A stretch of 5,905 nucleotides of DNA from Clostridia bacterium. GTDB lineage: Bacteria; Bacillota; Clostridia; Oscillospirales; CAG-272. Position numbers and translations under genes: made by a program. Shown in pieces: positions 5,168 through 5,905 of the stretch. Location of the stretch: assembly GCA_017397205.1 (NCBI GenBank), contig JAFQJX010000065.1, forward strand, positions 1 to 5,905. The letters are read 5' to 3'. The notes below the pieces were generated by a model that was not told where the DNA came from, did not search any database, and saw only the letters and a list, made by a program, of their open reading frames with translations. Each line of letters begins with the position of its first letter. The first letter of the stretch is position 1.

Positions 5168-5809
5168 ATGGGACTTGTCGTTGCCTTTGATTTTGACGGC
5201 ACTCTTGCCGACACGATGGAGATGTGCCTGCGCGCCTTTTGTCAGGCGGCGGCCCCCTATCTCGGCAGAGAGCCCACCCTCCCTGAGCTGGTGCGCCACT
5301 TTGGAATTGCCGAGGACGGCATGGCACGGAAAATCTGCCCCGCCCACGCAGCCGAGGTGCACGAGGGCTACCTTGACCTGTACGGGCAGCTGCACCCCAC
5401 CTACTGCCCCGCCCTGTTCCCCGGGGTGCGGGAGGGTCTTGCGCGGCTTAAGGAGGCGGGCGTCCGCCTTGCCCTGATTACGGGAAAGGGGGAAAAGAGT
5501 CTTGCCATCAGCAAGCGGGTCCTCGGACTTGAGGGGGTGTTTCCCCTTGAGTTTACGGGCGGTCTTGAGTACAACAGAAAGGCAGAGCAGCTGAAGGAGC
5601 TGCTTGCGGTGACGGGAGTAGCGCCAAGCGAATGCCTGTACGTAGGGGACGTGCTCTCTGACATCACGCTCTCGCGCGAGGCGGGCATCACCTGCCTGTC
5701 TGCTGCCTGGGCACCGACGGCTGACGTAAACGAGCTCAAGGCGCACAACCCCGACCTCGTTTTCTTCTCGATTGAGGAGCTTGTCGCTTACATTCTTGCG
5801 CGCATATAA
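5168..5809 (+). CDS. HAD-family hydrolase (Gph/PpaX-like phosphatase)
   Basis: A 213-residue haloacid dehalogenase superfamily phosphatase with a helical C1-type cap inserted after motif I. Motif I is DFDGTLADT (8-16), with nucleophile Asp8 and acid/base Asp10. Motif II is ALITGK (102-107) with Thr105, motif III is probably Lys138, and motif IV is VGDVLSD (159-165) with Asp161 and Asp165 for magnesium binding. All catalytic residues are present. The order resembles phosphoglycolate phosphatase (Gph) and pyrophosphatase PpaX, but the substrate cannot be told from sequence. It starts 9 bases after the thrS stop with no evident Shine-Dalgarno, so translation probably relies on ribosomes finishing thrS, and transcription would share the T-box control. 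The start codon places the Rossmann strand immediately at the N-terminus, as is normal for the family. A terminator follows. Confidence 0.92.
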   Translation: MGLVVAFDFDGTLADTMEMCLRAFCQAAAPYLGREPTLPELVRHFGIAEDGMARKICPAHAAEVHEGYLDLYGQLHPTYCPALFPGVREGLARLKEAGVRLALITGKGEKSLAISKRVLGLEGVFPLEFTGGLEYNRKAEQLKELLAVTGVAPSECLYVGDVLSDITLSREAGITCLSAAWAPTADVNELKAHNPDLVFFSIEELVAYILARI

Positions 5810-5814
5810 TTCAA

Positions 5815-5850
5815 GGAGGAGCCGCATTTTGCGGCTCCTCCCGTTTTGTT
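5815..5850 (+). terminator. Intrinsic terminator ending the thrS-HAD operon
   Basis: GGAGGAGCCGCA (5815-5826) and TGCGGCTCCTCC (5830-5841) form a perfect 12-bp GC-rich stem with loop TTT, followed by CGTTTTGTT. It begins 5 bases after the HAD stop codon. A modest AT-rich stretch on the other side could allow some bidirectional use. Confidence 0.92.
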
Positions 5851-5875
5851 ACTCCGTTTTTGTTGCTCCGTTCTT
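5848..5875. repeat. 14-bp imperfect tandem repeat after the terminator
   Basis: GTTACTCCGTTTTT (5848-5861) is followed directly by GTTGCTCCGTTCTT (5862-5875), identical at 12 of 14 positions. On the minus strand the units read as the final codons of a possible convergent frame. The remaining bases to the window edge (5876-5905) show nothing else I can support. Confidence 0.6.
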
Positions 5876-5905
5876 ACACCAAATGAAAAGGCGGGGCGTA
5901 CAAGA
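5849..5905 (-). CDS. Possible 3' end of a convergent gene (partial, unidentified)
   Basis: Read on the minus strand from the window edge, one frame stays open for 18 codons and ends in TAA at 5851-5849. The peptide would end LFIWCKNGATKTE. The position is reasonable for a convergent gene meeting the thrS-HAD operon at the shared terminator region. I do not recognise the peptide, and an open frame of 57 bases is weak evidence; the other minus frames are a short frame stopping early and one that runs antisense into the HAD gene. Confidence 0.2.
   Translation of the reverse strand, partial: SCTPRLFIWCKNGATKTE

Noticed and set aside
3776..5827. A 683-codon open frame on the minus strand, antisense to thrS and the HAD gene.
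   Set aside because: It lies opposite two clearly identified genes, shows no recognisable domain, and begins inside the terminator hairpin. Long antisense frames are expected in GC-rich genes with strong codon bias.
1..5905. A novel defence, mobile or biosynthetic system.
   Set aside because: Every confident gene belongs to a familiar housekeeping family; there are no transposase, integrase, CRISPR repeats, tRNA or attachment-site signals.

Overview
The window is a compact, GC-rich stretch of bacterial chromosome. It most likely comes from an anaerobic Firmicute of class Clostridia; an Oscillospirales/Ruminococcaceae-type gut lineage is my guess and is not proven by the sequence. Four things point there: the gene order (end of holB, ricT/yaaT, trmN6/yabB, rsmI) matches the Bacillus/Clostridium replication-associated cluster, a clostridial 2[4Fe-4S] ferredoxin is present, thrS has a T-box leader, and both promoters carry the TGTGCTACAAT form of extended -10 element. 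The yabA and yazA genes found in this cluster in Bacillus are absent, and the ferredoxin sits where yabA would be.

Layout, all confident genes on the plus strand. Positions 1-78 are the 3' end of a gene that is probably holB. Positions 92-1012 encode RicT, a PSP1-domain protein with the conserved cysteine region. Positions 1040-1312 are a self-contained ferredoxin unit: extended -10 promoter, strong ribosome binding site, 55-codon gene with codon choice unlike its neighbours, and intrinsic terminator. The gene for the TrmN6-like tRNA methyltransferase starts at a TTG just past that terminator and overlaps rsmI by 8 bases. After rsmI comes a near-consensus promoter, then a T-box leader whose antiterminator and terminator can be drawn base by base and are mutually exclusive. 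thrS follows, then a HAD-family phosphatase gene 9 bases further on in the same frame, then a 12-bp stem terminator at 5815-5850. The last 55 bases hold a short tandem repeat and possibly the end of a convergent gene.

There are three transcriptional blocks. (1) holB-ricT reads in from the left, with no terminator seen after ricT. (2) The ferredoxin has its own promoter and terminator; trmN6-rsmI have no room for a promoter directly upstream, so they probably depend on read-through of that terminator. (3) thrS plus the HAD gene should be induced together when tRNA-Thr is uncharged.

This is mostly housekeeping DNA (replication, RNA modification, translation, electron transfer) and I see no mobile element, CRISPR array or defence system. 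The points most worth a second look are the non-canonical active-site residues of the ThrRS, the compact T-box leader, the insulated ferredoxin unit beside an Fe-S-type RicT, and the in-frame thrS/HAD junction with a single TGA.
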